This document shows, piece after piece, positions 1 to 7,181 of a stretch of DNA of 8,230 bases; position 1 is the stretch's first letter; each line of letters starts with the position of its first letter. The notes below the pieces were generated by a model that saw only the letters and a list, made by a program, of their open reading frames with translations, did no database searches and was not told the DNA's origin. A program made the position numbers and the translations under genes. Origin of the DNA: Treponema sp. GTDB lineage: Bacteria > Spirochaetota > Spirochaetia > Treponematales > Breznakiellaceae. The DNA lies in NCBI GenBank assembly GCA_031268125.1, contig JAIRXT010000091.1, positions 1 to 8,230 on the forward strand, written 5' to 3'.

Positions 1-66
1 GGGCCTTTGTGTCACGGTAAAATCTGACCTTAGGGATTCCGGGTACTCAACAGTATCAGGACCACG

Positions 67-324
67 ATGAACAAAGCCGTCAAGATGTTCAAGAGCCTCA
101 CCCGGCAATTTCCCGGCCCTGGAGGAACATTGCGGATCAAGTTTGAACAGGACCCCAAGGAGATGTTACCGGCGCCTTTTCGTTTTGGAAGGGTTAAAAT
201 GAGAATTGCCTGGCCCAAAACCAGATACACTTGCCGGAGCGGGAGTCTTTCTCTACAATATCAATATGGGCGGCAAGGCATTTACCGTTTTGGATCTCGT
301 CGATCTGGACCTGAAAGAGCATAA
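67..324 (+). CDS. Short uncharacterised ORF upstream of and overlapping hprK
   Basis: This is an 85-codon ORF that I do not recognise. In its favour, an AGGA motif lies at 58-61, five bases before the ATG. The ATG also overlaps (ATGA, 67-70) the TGA closing a frame that is open from the window edge (2-70), which resembles a coupled operon junction. Against it, the last 59 bases run out of frame into the well-supported start of hprK. The residues after about position 45 are an arginine/serine-rich shadow of hprK codons. No domain, signal peptide or membrane segment is visible. It may be a real small gene, the frame-shifted tail of an upstream gene, or chance. The upstream 22-codon tail (2-70) is likewise unidentifiable. 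Confidence 0.22.
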   Translation: MNKAVKMFKSLTRQFPGPGGTLRIKFEQDPKEMLPAPFRFGRVKMRIAWPKTRYTCRSGSLSLQYQYGRQGIYRFGSRRSGPERA

Positions 325-1255
325 CTCCCTGAATTTGCGCTGTATCGGCGGCAGGAGGGGACTCAGCGGGGAGATCGGCAGTTCCGATCTGAACCGGCCG
401 ATGGGGGCAATCATGGGATTTTACGATGTTTTTGCCCACCAGCGCATTCAGATCTTCGGCGTTGGGGAATCGGCGTGTCTCCAGAAGCTTGCCCGGGAGG
501 ATAACACGGAGAACATAAAACGCATGTTCAGTTATCCCATTCCCTGCTGCATCTTTACCACCGGTCTGGAACCGACGGCGATTTTTTTTGAGGAGGCCGA
601 AAAGGCCGGCTGCCCTATTTTGCAGACCGATCTTCCCTCATCGGAGTTTACCGCCCGGATTCTGCGGGTTCTGGCGGAGGTTTTTGCCCCCCGGCAGAGC
701 CTTCACGGGGTATTGGTGGAGGTTTACGGCCTGGGAATTTTGATCCTGGGGGATTCGGGGGTGGGCAAGAGTGAGACCGCCCTGGATCTTATTAAGCGCG
801 GGCACCGGCTTATTGCCGATGACGTGGTGGATATTCACTGCGCCAACGGCAACACCCTGATGGGCGCAGGGATTAACAAGATTATCGGGCATCACATGGA
901 GATCCGGGGCCTGGGAGTATTGAACATGACCCACCTGTTCGGGGTGGGGGCGATCAAGGAACGGACGCAGATAGAATTGGTGGTGATGCTGGAAGAATGG
1001 GACGCCGCCAAACCTTACGACCGGCTGGGGGCAGAAGACAAAACCATGAATATTCTGGGGATGGGAGTAACAAAGCTGGAGATCCCCGTTAAGCCGGGCA
1101 GGAATGTTCCCATTCTGATCGAAACCGCCGCCATGAACGAGCGGCTAAAAAAAATGGGTTACAACACGGCGAAGGAATTTAATCAGAATATTCTAAAATG
1201 GATTGAAAGCGACAATCTCCGTTCCGTGTATTTCGGCAGTGAAGACATTATTTAA
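266..1255 (+). CDS. hprK: HPr kinase/phosphorylase
   Basis: This bifunctional cytoplasmic enzyme phosphorylates HPr on Ser46 using ATP or pyrophosphate and reverses the reaction with inorganic phosphate. The protein is 329 residues, normal for the family. The N-terminal domain spans about residues 1-130. The C-terminal P-loop kinase domain has the conserved His147 (SLHGVL), Walker A GDSGVGKS at 162-169 followed by Glu170, the ADD acidic pair at 184-186, and the family signature EIRGLGVLNM at 212-221 with the active-site Arg. The ATG at 266 is preferred because the protein then begins directly with the conserved FTVLDLVDLDLKEHN segment. A TTG at 206 would add 20 residues without family character. 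Only a weak, distant GGAG (242-245) precedes the ATG, so the start is slightly uncertain. The gene lies 54 bp upstream of its substrate gene ptsH. An active-site defect is not apparent. Confidence 0.96.
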   Translation: MGGKAFTVLDLVDLDLKEHNSLNLRCIGGRRGLSGEIGSSDLNRPMGAIMGFYDVFAHQRIQIFGVGESACLQKLAREDNTENIKRMFSYPIPCCIFTTGLEPTAIFFEEAEKAGCPILQTDLPSSEFTARILRVLAEVFAPRQSLHGVLVEVYGLGILILGDSGVGKSETALDLIKRGHRLIADDVVDIHCANGNTLMGAGINKIIGHHMEIRGLGVLNMTHLFGVGAIKERTQIELVVMLEEWDAAKPYDRLGAEDKTMNILGMGVTKLEIPVKPGRNVPILIETAAMNERLKKMGYNTAKEFNQNILKWIESDNLRSVYFGSEDII

Positions 1256-1309
1256 TTTTTCCGCTGCGGTTGTATGTGCAGTTGTATTTTTGGGTTAAGG
1301 AATGAACGT

Positions 1310-1576
1310 ATGGTAGAACAAAAAATAACGGTAACAAACCGGGCCGGTATTCACGCAAGGCCGGCGGCAATACTGGTTCAAAAAGTAAACAAATTCAAAA
1401 GTACCATTTACATTGAAAAGGACAAGGACAGGATCAACGCCAAATCGATCATGGGGGTTATCACGCTGGGGGCCGGCTACGGGACCGAACTGACGATCAA
1501 GGCCGAAGGTGAAGACGAAGTTCAGGCGGTAGAAGCCATGATCCGCCTTTTTGAATCAAAATTTGAAGAAGATTGA
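1310..1576 (+). CDS. ptsH: Phosphocarrier protein HPr
   Basis: This is the small cytoplasmic phosphocarrier of the phosphotransferase system, 88 residues, the usual HPr length. The active-site motif AGIHARPA places the enzyme I phosphorylation site at His15. The HprK target is at Ser46 in KSIMGV. With both residues and the adjacent hprK present, the protein can be both a phosphorelay carrier and a regulatory target. The ATG at 1310 gives this canonical numbering and has a TAAGGAA ribosome-binding site at 1296-1302. An upstream in-frame ATG at 1274 would add 12 atypical residues and is rejected. The stop codon overlaps the TTG start of the downstream kinase gene (TTGA, 1573-1576). No enzyme I or sugar permease (EIIC) gene is in the window. 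Known treponemes keep ptsH and hprK without complete sugar permeases, so a purely regulatory role is plausible but inferred. Confidence 0.97.
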   Translation: MVEQKITVTNRAGIHARPAAILVQKVNKFKSTIYIEKDKDRINAKSIMGVITLGAGYGTELTIKAEGEDEVQAVEAMIRLFESKFEED

Positions 1577-3363
1577 AGTACAGCGGAAGGCGCCAAAAAC
1601 GCCCGGTCATCGATGTTCGGGGTCTGGTGCTGATCTATGTACTGCTCTGTGTCCTTACCGTCCTCTTTTCCCGGACTTTTTTTTCCGAGGCCCTCCGGGA
1701 CGGTAAAGTCCCCGGCCAGCTTAACCAGGTTATCTTTTATACCATCCCCGTAGTGCTGCTTATCTTCCTGGCCTATTCCGTGCTGGGAATAATCCGGGAC
1801 CTGGCGGCGGGCCGCTCGGGGAGCAAATTCAAGGCCCGGCTGTTGGTTTACTTTTTGATTACCGTGGCCCTTGCGGCGGTTCCCGTAACCATTGTAACCG
1901 GCCTGGCAATGAACGAGCTGATCCGTTTTTGGCGGACCGTTGAGGCCGAAAAGGCTTCCCGGGCGGCCCGGGAGTTCATGCTGGAATCCTATTCCCTGCA
2001 CATGGAAAGGCTGGAAACCCTGGCGAATACGGTGAATTTCGATCCCTGGCTGCCGCCGGGGGAGGGCAGGGCAGGGGACAGGCTGCCGGACCGTGTTTTG
2101 GCGGTTCAGGACTTTGTGCCGGGGCCGGAAGGCTGGCAAGTCCGGGGCTTCGCCGGGGCGGAGCATTGCCGCCTGGCCTTTCCCCCCCTGAACAGGGAAG
2201 GCTTTGTTAACCGGGGAATGCCCCGGGACCGGGATCTGATCCGCTATGTCCTGTGGCCTGCCGCGCCGGACGGAGGGGCGCTGCGGGTCCTCAGTTACCA
2301 CCTGGGGGAAGGTTTTGACGCCGCGGTGGGGGCCGTAGAGAACCAGGTTCAGCAGTTCGGGATTATCGATTCCCTGCGGGCAAACCTGCGGCCCCTTTTG
2401 GTCTTTTACTACGGGGTTTTCTTCTGTCCCACCCTGCTGATGACCGTCATCATAGCCATTAGTTTTACCCGGTGGGTAACCCAGCCCCTGGCGGACCTGG
2501 CGGAGGCCACCCGCGCCGTGGCGGAAGGCGATTTTTCCATACAGATTCTGGCCCGCCGGGGGGACGAACTGGGGCCCCTGATCAGCTCCTTTAACGCGAT
2601 GGTCCGGGACCTGGAAAAATCCCGGGAGGCTTTGATCAACGCGGAAAAAATCTCCATCTGGCAGACCATGGCCCAGCAGCTTGCCCACGAGATCAAGAAT
2701 CCCCTGACCCCCATCAAACTTTCCGCCGAGCGGGTCCTGCGCCGCTGGCGGAACGAGCCTGAGCGGATTGGGGAGATTCTGGAGAATTCCATGCTGGCCA
2801 TCGTCCAGGAGGTGGAGGGGCTTTCCACGCTGCTCACCGAATTCCGCACCCTCTCCCGGCCTATGGAAAATTCCCAATCCTATACGGATTTAAGGGAAAC
2901 CCTGGAGGAAAGCATTGCCCCCTACAAGAGCTCCCATCCCCATGTGCAATTTGAAACCCGGTATGTGGCGCCGGGAATCACCGTAAAGATCGACAAGCAC
3001 CGGATGAACCAGATCTTCAGCAACCTCTTTATCAACGCTATTGATGCTATGGACGGGCAGGGGCTTATCGAAATTCACGGGGACCTTGTAAAGAAGCGGG
3101 AAAGCAGCTATTGTAGGCTGAGCATACGGGATACTGGAAAGGGCATACCGGAACAGGAACGTCCTCTTGTTTTTACCCCTTACTTTACCACTAAGAAAAC
3201 CGGGACCGGCTTGGGGCTTCCCATCGTGGAACGGATCGTCAACGAACACAACGGTTCAATATGGTTTAATTCGGCGGAGGGAATGGGAACGACATTTTTT
3301 ATCGATCTGCCGCTTGACGCCAATCCGGCAATAGGCTCCGGTTTCGGGGTGTTCGAAAACTGA
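1573..3363 (+). CDS. ntrY: NtrY-like membrane sensor histidine kinase
   Basis: This is an inner-membrane sensor kinase of 596 residues that presumably phosphorylates the response regulator encoded 1 bp downstream. Hydrophobic segments lie at about 15-37, 52-74, 88-113 and 274-300. A roughly 160-residue region (114-273) between the last two is predicted to face the periplasm and has no motif I recognise. A HAMP-like linker spans about 300-353. The dimerisation/phosphoacceptor domain has His372 in HEIKNPLTPI, the NtrY-type H-box. The ATPase domain shows the N-box (Asn484/Asn488), DTGKG at 520-524, FTPYFTTK at 534-541 and GTGLGLP at 544-550, so it looks catalytically intact. The start is a TTG within the ptsH stop (TTGA), implying translational coupling. 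The signal sensed is unknown. The symbol rests on H-box type, multi-TM plus HAMP layout and pairing with an NtrX-like regulator. It lacks an evident PAS domain, so a generic name would be equally defensible. Confidence 0.88.
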   Translation: MKYSGRRQKRPVIDVRGLVLIYVLLCVLTVLFSRTFFSEALRDGKVPGQLNQVIFYTIPVVLLIFLAYSVLGIIRDLAAGRSGSKFKARLLVYFLITVALAAVPVTIVTGLAMNELIRFWRTVEAEKASRAAREFMLESYSLHMERLETLANTVNFDPWLPPGEGRAGDRLPDRVLAVQDFVPGPEGWQVRGFAGAEHCRLAFPPLNREGFVNRGMPRDRDLIRYVLWPAAPDGGALRVLSYHLGEGFDAAVGAVENQVQQFGIIDSLRANLRPLLVFYYGVFFCPTLLMTVIIAISFTRWVTQPLADLAEATRAVAEGDFSIQILARRGDELGPLISSFNAMVRDLEKSREALINAEKISIWQTMAQQLAHEIKNPLTPIKLSAERVLRRWRNEPERIGEILENSMLAIVQEVEGLSTLLTEFRTLSRPMENSQSYTDLRETLEESIAPYKSSHPHVQFETRYVAPGITVKIDKHRMNQIFSNLFINAIDAMDGQGLIEIHGDLVKKRESSYCRLSIRDTGKGIPEQERPLVFTPYFTTKKTGTGLGLPIVERIVNEHNGSIWFNSAEGMGTTFFIDLPLDANPAIGSGFGVFEN

Positions 3364-3364
3364 T

Positions 3365-4795
3365 ATGGCTGCAATTCTCATCATAGATGATGAACCGGGA
3401 ATTCGGCATACTCTTGCCTCCATCCTGGAAGACGAGCATTACCATGTAGAAACCGCGGAAGATGCCATCCAGGGGCTGGAAATGCTGGCCCGGGGGACCA
3501 TCGATCTGGTGTTTCTGGACGTGCTGCTTCCCCGGATGGGGGGTATGCAGGCCCTGGAGCAGATCCGCCGGGACTGGCCGGGTGTCGAAGTGGTGGTCAT
3601 CTCCGGGCACGCCAACGTGGACATGGCGGTCCGGGCGGTAAAGCTGGGGGCCTTTGATTTCCTGGAAAAACCCCTGTCCCTGGACAGGGTACTTACCCTG
3701 TGCCGCAACGCCCTTGCCCTGCAAAAACTACGGAAAGAAAACGAAACCCTGCGGGCAAACACCGGTTCCGCCGGGGACGAAATTATCGGAACCAGCGCAA
3801 GGATAGAAACCGTGCGGCGTTTGATCCGGCAGGCCGCTGCCAGCGATGCCAGAATTCTTATTACCGGCGAAAACGGCACCGGCAAGGGGCTGTTGGCCCG
3901 GGCCGTCCACAGACTTTCTCCCCGGTCGCGGCATCCCTTTGTGGAGGTAAACTGTGCGGCCATCCCCGAATCGCTTATCGAAAGCGAACTGTTCGGCCAT
4001 GAAAAGGGAGCTTTTACCGATGCCGTGTCCAACCGCAAGGGCCGTTTTGAGCTGGCCCACGGGGGCACGCTGTTTTTGGACGAGGTTGGCGATATGTCCC
4101 TTTCCGCCCAGGCCAAGGTGCTGCGGGCCATTCAGGACCAGAAGATCGAACCCCTGGGAAGTGAAAAAACCATTGAGACCGATGTACGCATCGTGGCGGC
4201 GACCAACAAAAACCTGGAGACCGAATGTGATGCCGGCCGTTTCAGGCAGGACCTTTATTTCCGGCTGAACGTCATCCCCATCCATATCCCGGCCCTGCGG
4301 GACCGGAGGGAAGACATTATTCCCCTGCTGAACCATTTTCTTAAAACCACGGGAAACACGGAACAGGAATTCCGGGAGGAAACCCGGGAAATTCTGGAAA
4401 ATTACGGGTGGCCGGGGAATATCCGGGAACTGCGGAACCTGGCGGAACGTATTGCCGTGATGTATCCGGGGGGGCAGATCAACGGGAAGGCCCTGGAGGC
4501 CCTGCTTAAAAATCCGGGGAACCGGGGAACCGGGGGGGAAGGCGGTCCCCGGGGCGGCCTGCCGGGTTCCGGGGACCGGGAACTTCCGGCGGACATTCTG
4601 GGGAAAACCTATAACGAAGCAAGAGAATCCTTTGAAAAATACTATTTGGAATTCCATCTTTCCAGAAACAATGGTATTATCTCGAGAACTGCTGAGGCTA
4701 TTGGTATCTATCCCAGCAATCTACATTCAAAACTGCGGAAATATTGTATAGTTGTAAATCCGGGCAGTGGGCACGGAAAGAGAGATGAAGAATGA
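3365..4795 (+). CDS. ntrX: NtrX-like sigma-54-dependent response regulator
   Basis: This is a 476-residue transcription activator of the NtrC/NtrX class. The receiver domain (about 1-120) has Asp8/Asp9, phosphoacceptor Asp52, Ser80 and Lys102, so it should be phosphorylatable by the upstream kinase. The AAA+ domain (about 140-365) has Walker A GENGTGKG at 168-175, GAFTDA at 215-220, Walker B GGTLFLDEVGD at 233-243, ATN at 279-281 and WPGNIREL at 349-356. The GAFTGA loop that contacts sigma-54 is altered (second Gly to Asp). A Gly/Arg/Pro-rich linker (about 383-405) precedes a Fis-type helix-turn-helix (about 439-462) ending SNLHSKLRKY, resembling the NtrX C-terminus. The gene starts 1 bp after the kinase stop, and its own stop overlaps the lexA ATG. 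Its last roughly 170 bases are markedly AT-richer than the rest and could hold a promoter for lexA. Target genes are unknown, and rpoN is not in the window. Confidence 0.92.
   Translation: MAAILIIDDEPGIRHTLASILEDEHYHVETAEDAIQGLEMLARGTIDLVFLDVLLPRMGGMQALEQIRRDWPGVEVVVISGHANVDMAVRAVKLGAFDFLEKPLSLDRVLTLCRNALALQKLRKENETLRANTGSAGDEIIGTSARIETVRRLIRQAAASDARILITGENGTGKGLLARAVHRLSPRSRHPFVEVNCAAIPESLIESELFGHEKGAFTDAVSNRKGRFELAHGGTLFLDEVGDMSLSAQAKVLRAIQDQKIEPLGSEKTIETDVRIVAATNKNLETECDAGRFRQDLYFRLNVIPIHIPALRDRREDIIPLLNHFLKTTGNTEQEFREETREILENYGWPGNIRELRNLAERIAVMYPGGQINGKALEALLKNPGNRGTGGEGGPRGGLPGSGDRELPADILGKTYNEARESFEKYYLEFHLSRNNGIISRTAEAIGIYPSNLHSKLRKYCIVVNPGSGHGKRDEE
4516..4580 (+). other. G-tract cluster (G-quadruplex-like) inside ntrX linker
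   Basis: The codons for the Gly-rich linker of the NtrX-like protein carry seven runs of three or more G on the coding strand: 4516-4519, 4524-4527, 4532-4538, 4551-4554, 4564-4566, 4571-4574 and 4578-4580. The first two are separated from the next run by the same four bases (AACC). The run of seven G can be split to satisfy the classic four-tract G-quadruplex pattern within 4516-4538. Because it lies on the sense strand, it would also form in mRNA. Folding is inferred from pattern only. Confidence 0.45.
4726..4752 (+). promoter_or_regulatory. Candidate internal promoter for lexA
   Basis: Within the AT-rich 3' end of ntrX, TTCAAA (4726-4731) and TATAGT (4747-4752) resemble sigma-70 -35 and -10 boxes, with 4/6 and 5/6 matches. 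The spacing is only 15 bp, short of the optimal 17. It would start transcription about 35 bases upstream of the lexA ATG. No recognisable SOS box is evident around it. Weak support. Confidence 0.22.
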
Positions 4796-5391
4796 AAGAA
4801 CTTACCCAGAGACAAAAAGTGGTATTGGCTTTTATTGACAATTTCAAACAAGAAAAAGGTTATGCCCCCACTATCCGGGAAATTGCCGAGCATTTCGAAA
4901 TATCGGTAAAGGGCGCCCATGATCATGTAACCGCCCTGAAAAAAAAGGGAAGCCTGCGTTTGGTTACCAGGCGTTCCCGCACTATGGAAGTGGTGGGCGC
5001 CCATGAGCGGAGCTTCAATGTGGAAATTCCGCTGCTGGGTACCGTAGCCGCGGGCATCCCCATTCTGGCGGAGGAAAACCGGGAGGGAGTTATCCTGGTT
5101 CACGAATCGACGCTGAAGAAAAACCGCAACTACTTTGCCCTGAAGATCCGGGGAGATTCCATGACCGGCGCGGGGATCATGGACGGGGATGTTGCGATTA
5201 TCGAAAAATCGAATCTGGCCCACAACGGGGAAATAGTCGTCGTAATGGTCAACGAGGCGGCAACCCTGAAACGTTTTTTCAAGGAGAATCACCGGGTAAA
5301 GCTTCAGGCGGAAAACCCCGTTTACCCCCCCATCTACAGTCAAAACGTGCGGATTCTGGGACGGCTGGCCCAGATAATCCGCAGTTATTAG
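4792..5391 (+). CDS. lexA: LexA SOS repressor/autoprotease
   Basis: This DNA-binding repressor of the SOS regulon inactivates itself by RecA-stimulated cleavage after DNA damage. It is 199 residues, the usual length. The N-terminal winged helix (about 1-65) includes GYAPTIREIAEHFEIS, closely matching the LexA recognition-helix region. The Ala87-Gly88 cleavage site is in TVAAGIP. The S24 peptidase dyad is Ser123 (GDSM) and Lys160 (ATLKRF), so self-cleavage should be intact. The ATG overlaps the upstream regulator's TGA (ATGA, 4792-4795), and a purine-rich GGAAAGAGAG lies at 4776-4785. It sits in the middle of an apparent operon instead of having a visible autoregulated promoter of its own. The operator sequence bound by this LexA cannot be deduced here, and no known LexA box was recognised upstream. 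Confidence 0.95.
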   Translation: MKELTQRQKVVLAFIDNFKQEKGYAPTIREIAEHFEISVKGAHDHVTALKKKGSLRLVTRRSRTMEVVGAHERSFNVEIPLLGTVAAGIPILAEENREGVILVHESTLKKNRNYFALKIRGDSMTGAGIMDGDVAIIEKSNLAHNGEIVVVMVNEAATLKRFFKENHRVKLQAENPVYPPIYSQNVRILGRLAQIIRSY

Positions 5392-5403
5392 GGTCTTGAC
5401 AAT

Positions 5404-6417
5404 TTGGACAACGAAAAGGGACGCTGTTTCCTCTTCCTGGGGCCGGAACTTGGTGAAAAGGATGACGCGGTAAGGGAAATCCGCCGGAACCTGGGGGGCG
5501 GACCCGGCGGGCATCCGGAAGAAACAAGTTTTTACGCGGGGGAACATGCGGCAGGCGACATCAGCGCCGCCCTGCGGAATGCCTCGCTCTTTTCGGATCA
5601 GAGACTGGTCCTCATCAAAAACGCCGATCTTATCAAAGATAAAAACGACATAGAGCTTTTGGCTTCGTATATCAGGTCCCCCCAGGCAGGGACCACCGTG
5701 ATATTCCTGTCCGATGAAATAAAGGTGGCAAAGGCCCTGGACGATGCGGCGGCTCCGGATTCCAAGCGGATCTTCTGGGAGCTTTTTGAAAACCGCAAGG
5801 GCCCCTGGGTACGGGATTTTTTCAGGCGGGAGGGCTGCCGCATCAGCGACGAGGGAATTGCCGTGGTGCTGGAACTGGTGGAAAATAACACCGAGGCCCT
5901 TAAACGGGAATGCGGGCGGCTTGCGTTGTTTTACGGTAAGGACAGGCTTATCGGCGCCGAAGACGTGGAGGAGTGGCTGTCCCACACCAGGGAGGAATCT
6001 TCGTTTACCCTTTTTTCCCGGATCGCCGCAGGGGACCTGACCAAGTGCCTGGAATCGCTTCACACCCTTCTGGGCGCCAAGGAATCGTTCCAGTCCATCC
6101 TGGGGGGGCTTTCCTGGTGTTTCAGGCGGCTCCGGGACTACCAGGCCCTGGTGGAATCCGGCGCCGTACCACCGGACGGAGGCAGGGGCGGGGATTTTGA
6201 GTTCAAAAAAATCGGCCTGGGCTCTGTTAAGAGCCGGGGAGATTATATCCAGGCGGACCGGCGCTACGGCCGGGGCGCTGCGGACCGCTTTTTGTCCCTG
6301 GCCGCCGAATACGATACCGCGCTTAGGACAGGAGGCGGCCCCCTGGAAACGCTGCTGCTGGAGATGTTCATAATCAAGCTGGTTAACGGTCTCCGTTCCG
6401 GCAGGGGGCCGCAGTGA
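5404..6417 (+). CDS. holA: DNA polymerase III subunit delta
   Basis: This is the clamp-loader subunit that opens and loads the sliding clamp onto primed DNA. At 337 residues it is close to the usual roughly 340. The N-terminal clamp-binding region begins with FLFLGPELGEKDDAV and contains the typical NASLFSDQRLVLIKNAD segment at 59-75. The family's EALKRECGRLALFYG pattern is at about 164-178, a SFTLFSRIAAGD-like segment at about 200-211, and the C-terminal collar domain at about 220-330, with an RRYGRGAADRFLSLAAEYD helix resembling other delta subunits. Identification is by pattern and length, as delta proteins are poorly conserved. The start is TTG at 5404, 12 bp after the lexA stop, with an AGGG motif (5390-5393) ten bases upstream. 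The stop overlaps the GTG of mntP (GTGA, 6414-6417). A Gly-rich patch at 31-36 and another at 259-263 look like loop insertions. Confidence 0.85.
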   Translation: MDNEKGRCFLFLGPELGEKDDAVREIRRNLGGGPGGHPEETSFYAGEHAAGDISAALRNASLFSDQRLVLIKNADLIKDKNDIELLASYIRSPQAGTTVIFLSDEIKVAKALDDAAAPDSKRIFWELFENRKGPWVRDFFRREGCRISDEGIAVVLELVENNTEALKRECGRLALFYGKDRLIGAEDVEEWLSHTREESSFTLFSRIAAGDLTKCLESLHTLLGAKESFQSILGGLSWCFRRLRDYQALVESGAVPPDGGRGGDFEFKKIGLGSVKSRGDYIQADRRYGRGAADRFLSLAAEYDTALRTGGGPLETLLLEMFIIKLVNGLRSGRGPQ

Positions 6418-7013
6418 ACGAACCGGCCTGGCTTTTTTCCGCCGTCCTTATCGGCTTCTCCCTTTCCATGGATGCTTTTGCGATCTCGGTAAGTTCGGGT
6501 ATCGCAATTCCGGGACTTAAACCCTTTTATGCCCTGCGGGCCAGTTTCTTCTTCGGCCTGTTCCAGTTCCTTATGCCCGTGGCGGGCTGGTTTTCCGGGA
6601 ACAGCCTGGCTTCGTATATCGACGCGTTTGATCACTGGGTGGTTTTTGTCCTGTTGTCCTTTATCGGCGGCAAGATGGCCCTGGAATCCCTGCGGGGCAA
6701 AAAAGAAAAATCCGCGGGGGATGGGACAGCCAAAACCACCGATATCCGCAGTCTGTGGACCCTGCTGACGGTCTCCGTAACCACCAGCATTGACGCCCTG
6801 GCGGTGGGGGTATCTTTCAGCTTCATGAACCAGGGAATCTGGCGCAATGCCCTTATTATCGGGGTGGTTACCTTTTGCTGTTGTATGGCGGGTTTCGAGT
6901 TTGGCCGCCGCCTGGGACGCTATTTTGAAAAATGGGCGGGCCTGGCGGGGGGGCTCATGCTTATCGGGGTGGGAACCAAACTGCTGTTGGAACACCTGTT
7001 CGGTGGGAATTAA
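6414..7013 (+). CDS. mntP: Manganese efflux pump MntP
   Basis: This inner-membrane exporter removes excess Mn2+ from the cytoplasm. It has 199 residues and six predicted membrane helices (about 6-28, 36-60, 70-92, 112-135, 142-162, 175-195), arranged as two homologous three-helix halves. The conserved acidic motifs SLSMDAFAISVSSG (Asp20) and TTSIDALAVGVSF (Asp127), and GGKMALE after the third helix, are diagnostic of the family. A charged loop (about 94-110) links the halves. The GTG start at 6414 overlaps the holA stop and follows an AGGGGG run at 6403-6408. MntP genes are often controlled by a Mn-sensing yybP-ykoY riboswitch. None is possible directly upstream here because the leader is holA coding sequence, so expression should follow the operon unless an internal promoter exists. 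It is the last gene of the plus-strand block. Confidence 0.94.
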   Translation: MNEPAWLFSAVLIGFSLSMDAFAISVSSGIAIPGLKPFYALRASFFFGLFQFLMPVAGWFSGNSLASYIDAFDHWVVFVLLSFIGGKMALESLRGKKEKSAGDGTAKTTDIRSLWTLLTVSVTTSIDALAVGVSFSFMNQGIWRNALIIGVVTFCCCMAGFEFGRRLGRYFEKWAGLAGGLMLIGVGTKLLLEHLFGGN

Positions 7014-7181
7014 CGGGGCCTGCGGGGGCTTTGCCCCAAGCTCCACCTTAGGGGATGGGCCGGCGGGGAGGAACCTGTTCCCATGCGTCTATCCCGGCAA
7101 AACATAGACAAGGTACATCGAACCGCCCGTAACTCCTTACAGGGTAAAAAGATAGCAAGCAAAGAAAAACCGGGCGGGCAT
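7014..7181. other. Convergent intergenic gap after mntP; weak hairpin only
   Basis: No gene is seen. A 5-bp hairpin GGGGC-TTT-GCCCC at 7025-7037 and a GGAAC-CT-GTTCC stem at 7070-7081 follow mntP. Neither is followed by a T-tract, so neither is a convincing intrinsic terminator for the plus-strand operon. A 7-bp inverted repeat (7123-7129 with 7171-7177) has a 41-base spacer. Transcription from the plus strand may end by Rho or run toward the opposing tRNA. Confidence 0.4.

Noticed and set aside
1274..1309. Upstream ATG extension of ptsH
   Set aside because: It would add 12 residues not seen in HPr. The ATG at 1310 has a good ribosome-binding site and gives His15/Ser46 numbering.
1522..2877. 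451-codon minus-strand open frame opposite the kinase gene
   Set aside because: It is a shadow of the GC-rich NtrY-like gene. It is Pro/Gly/Gln-rich with no recognisable motif, while the plus strand encodes all histidine kinase boxes.
5396..5401. TTGACA matching a perfect -35 box between lexA and holA
   Set aside because: No TATAAT-like -10 lies 16-18 bases downstream, and the following sequence is GC-rich holA coding DNA.
4708..6063. 451-codon minus-strand open frame opposite lexA and holA
   Set aside because: It is antisense to two well-supported genes and has no domain character.
7025..7037. GGGGC-TTT-GCCCC hairpin as terminator of the mntP operon
   Set aside because: The stem is short and no T-tract follows. 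It can be at most a weak or Rho-assisted pause site.
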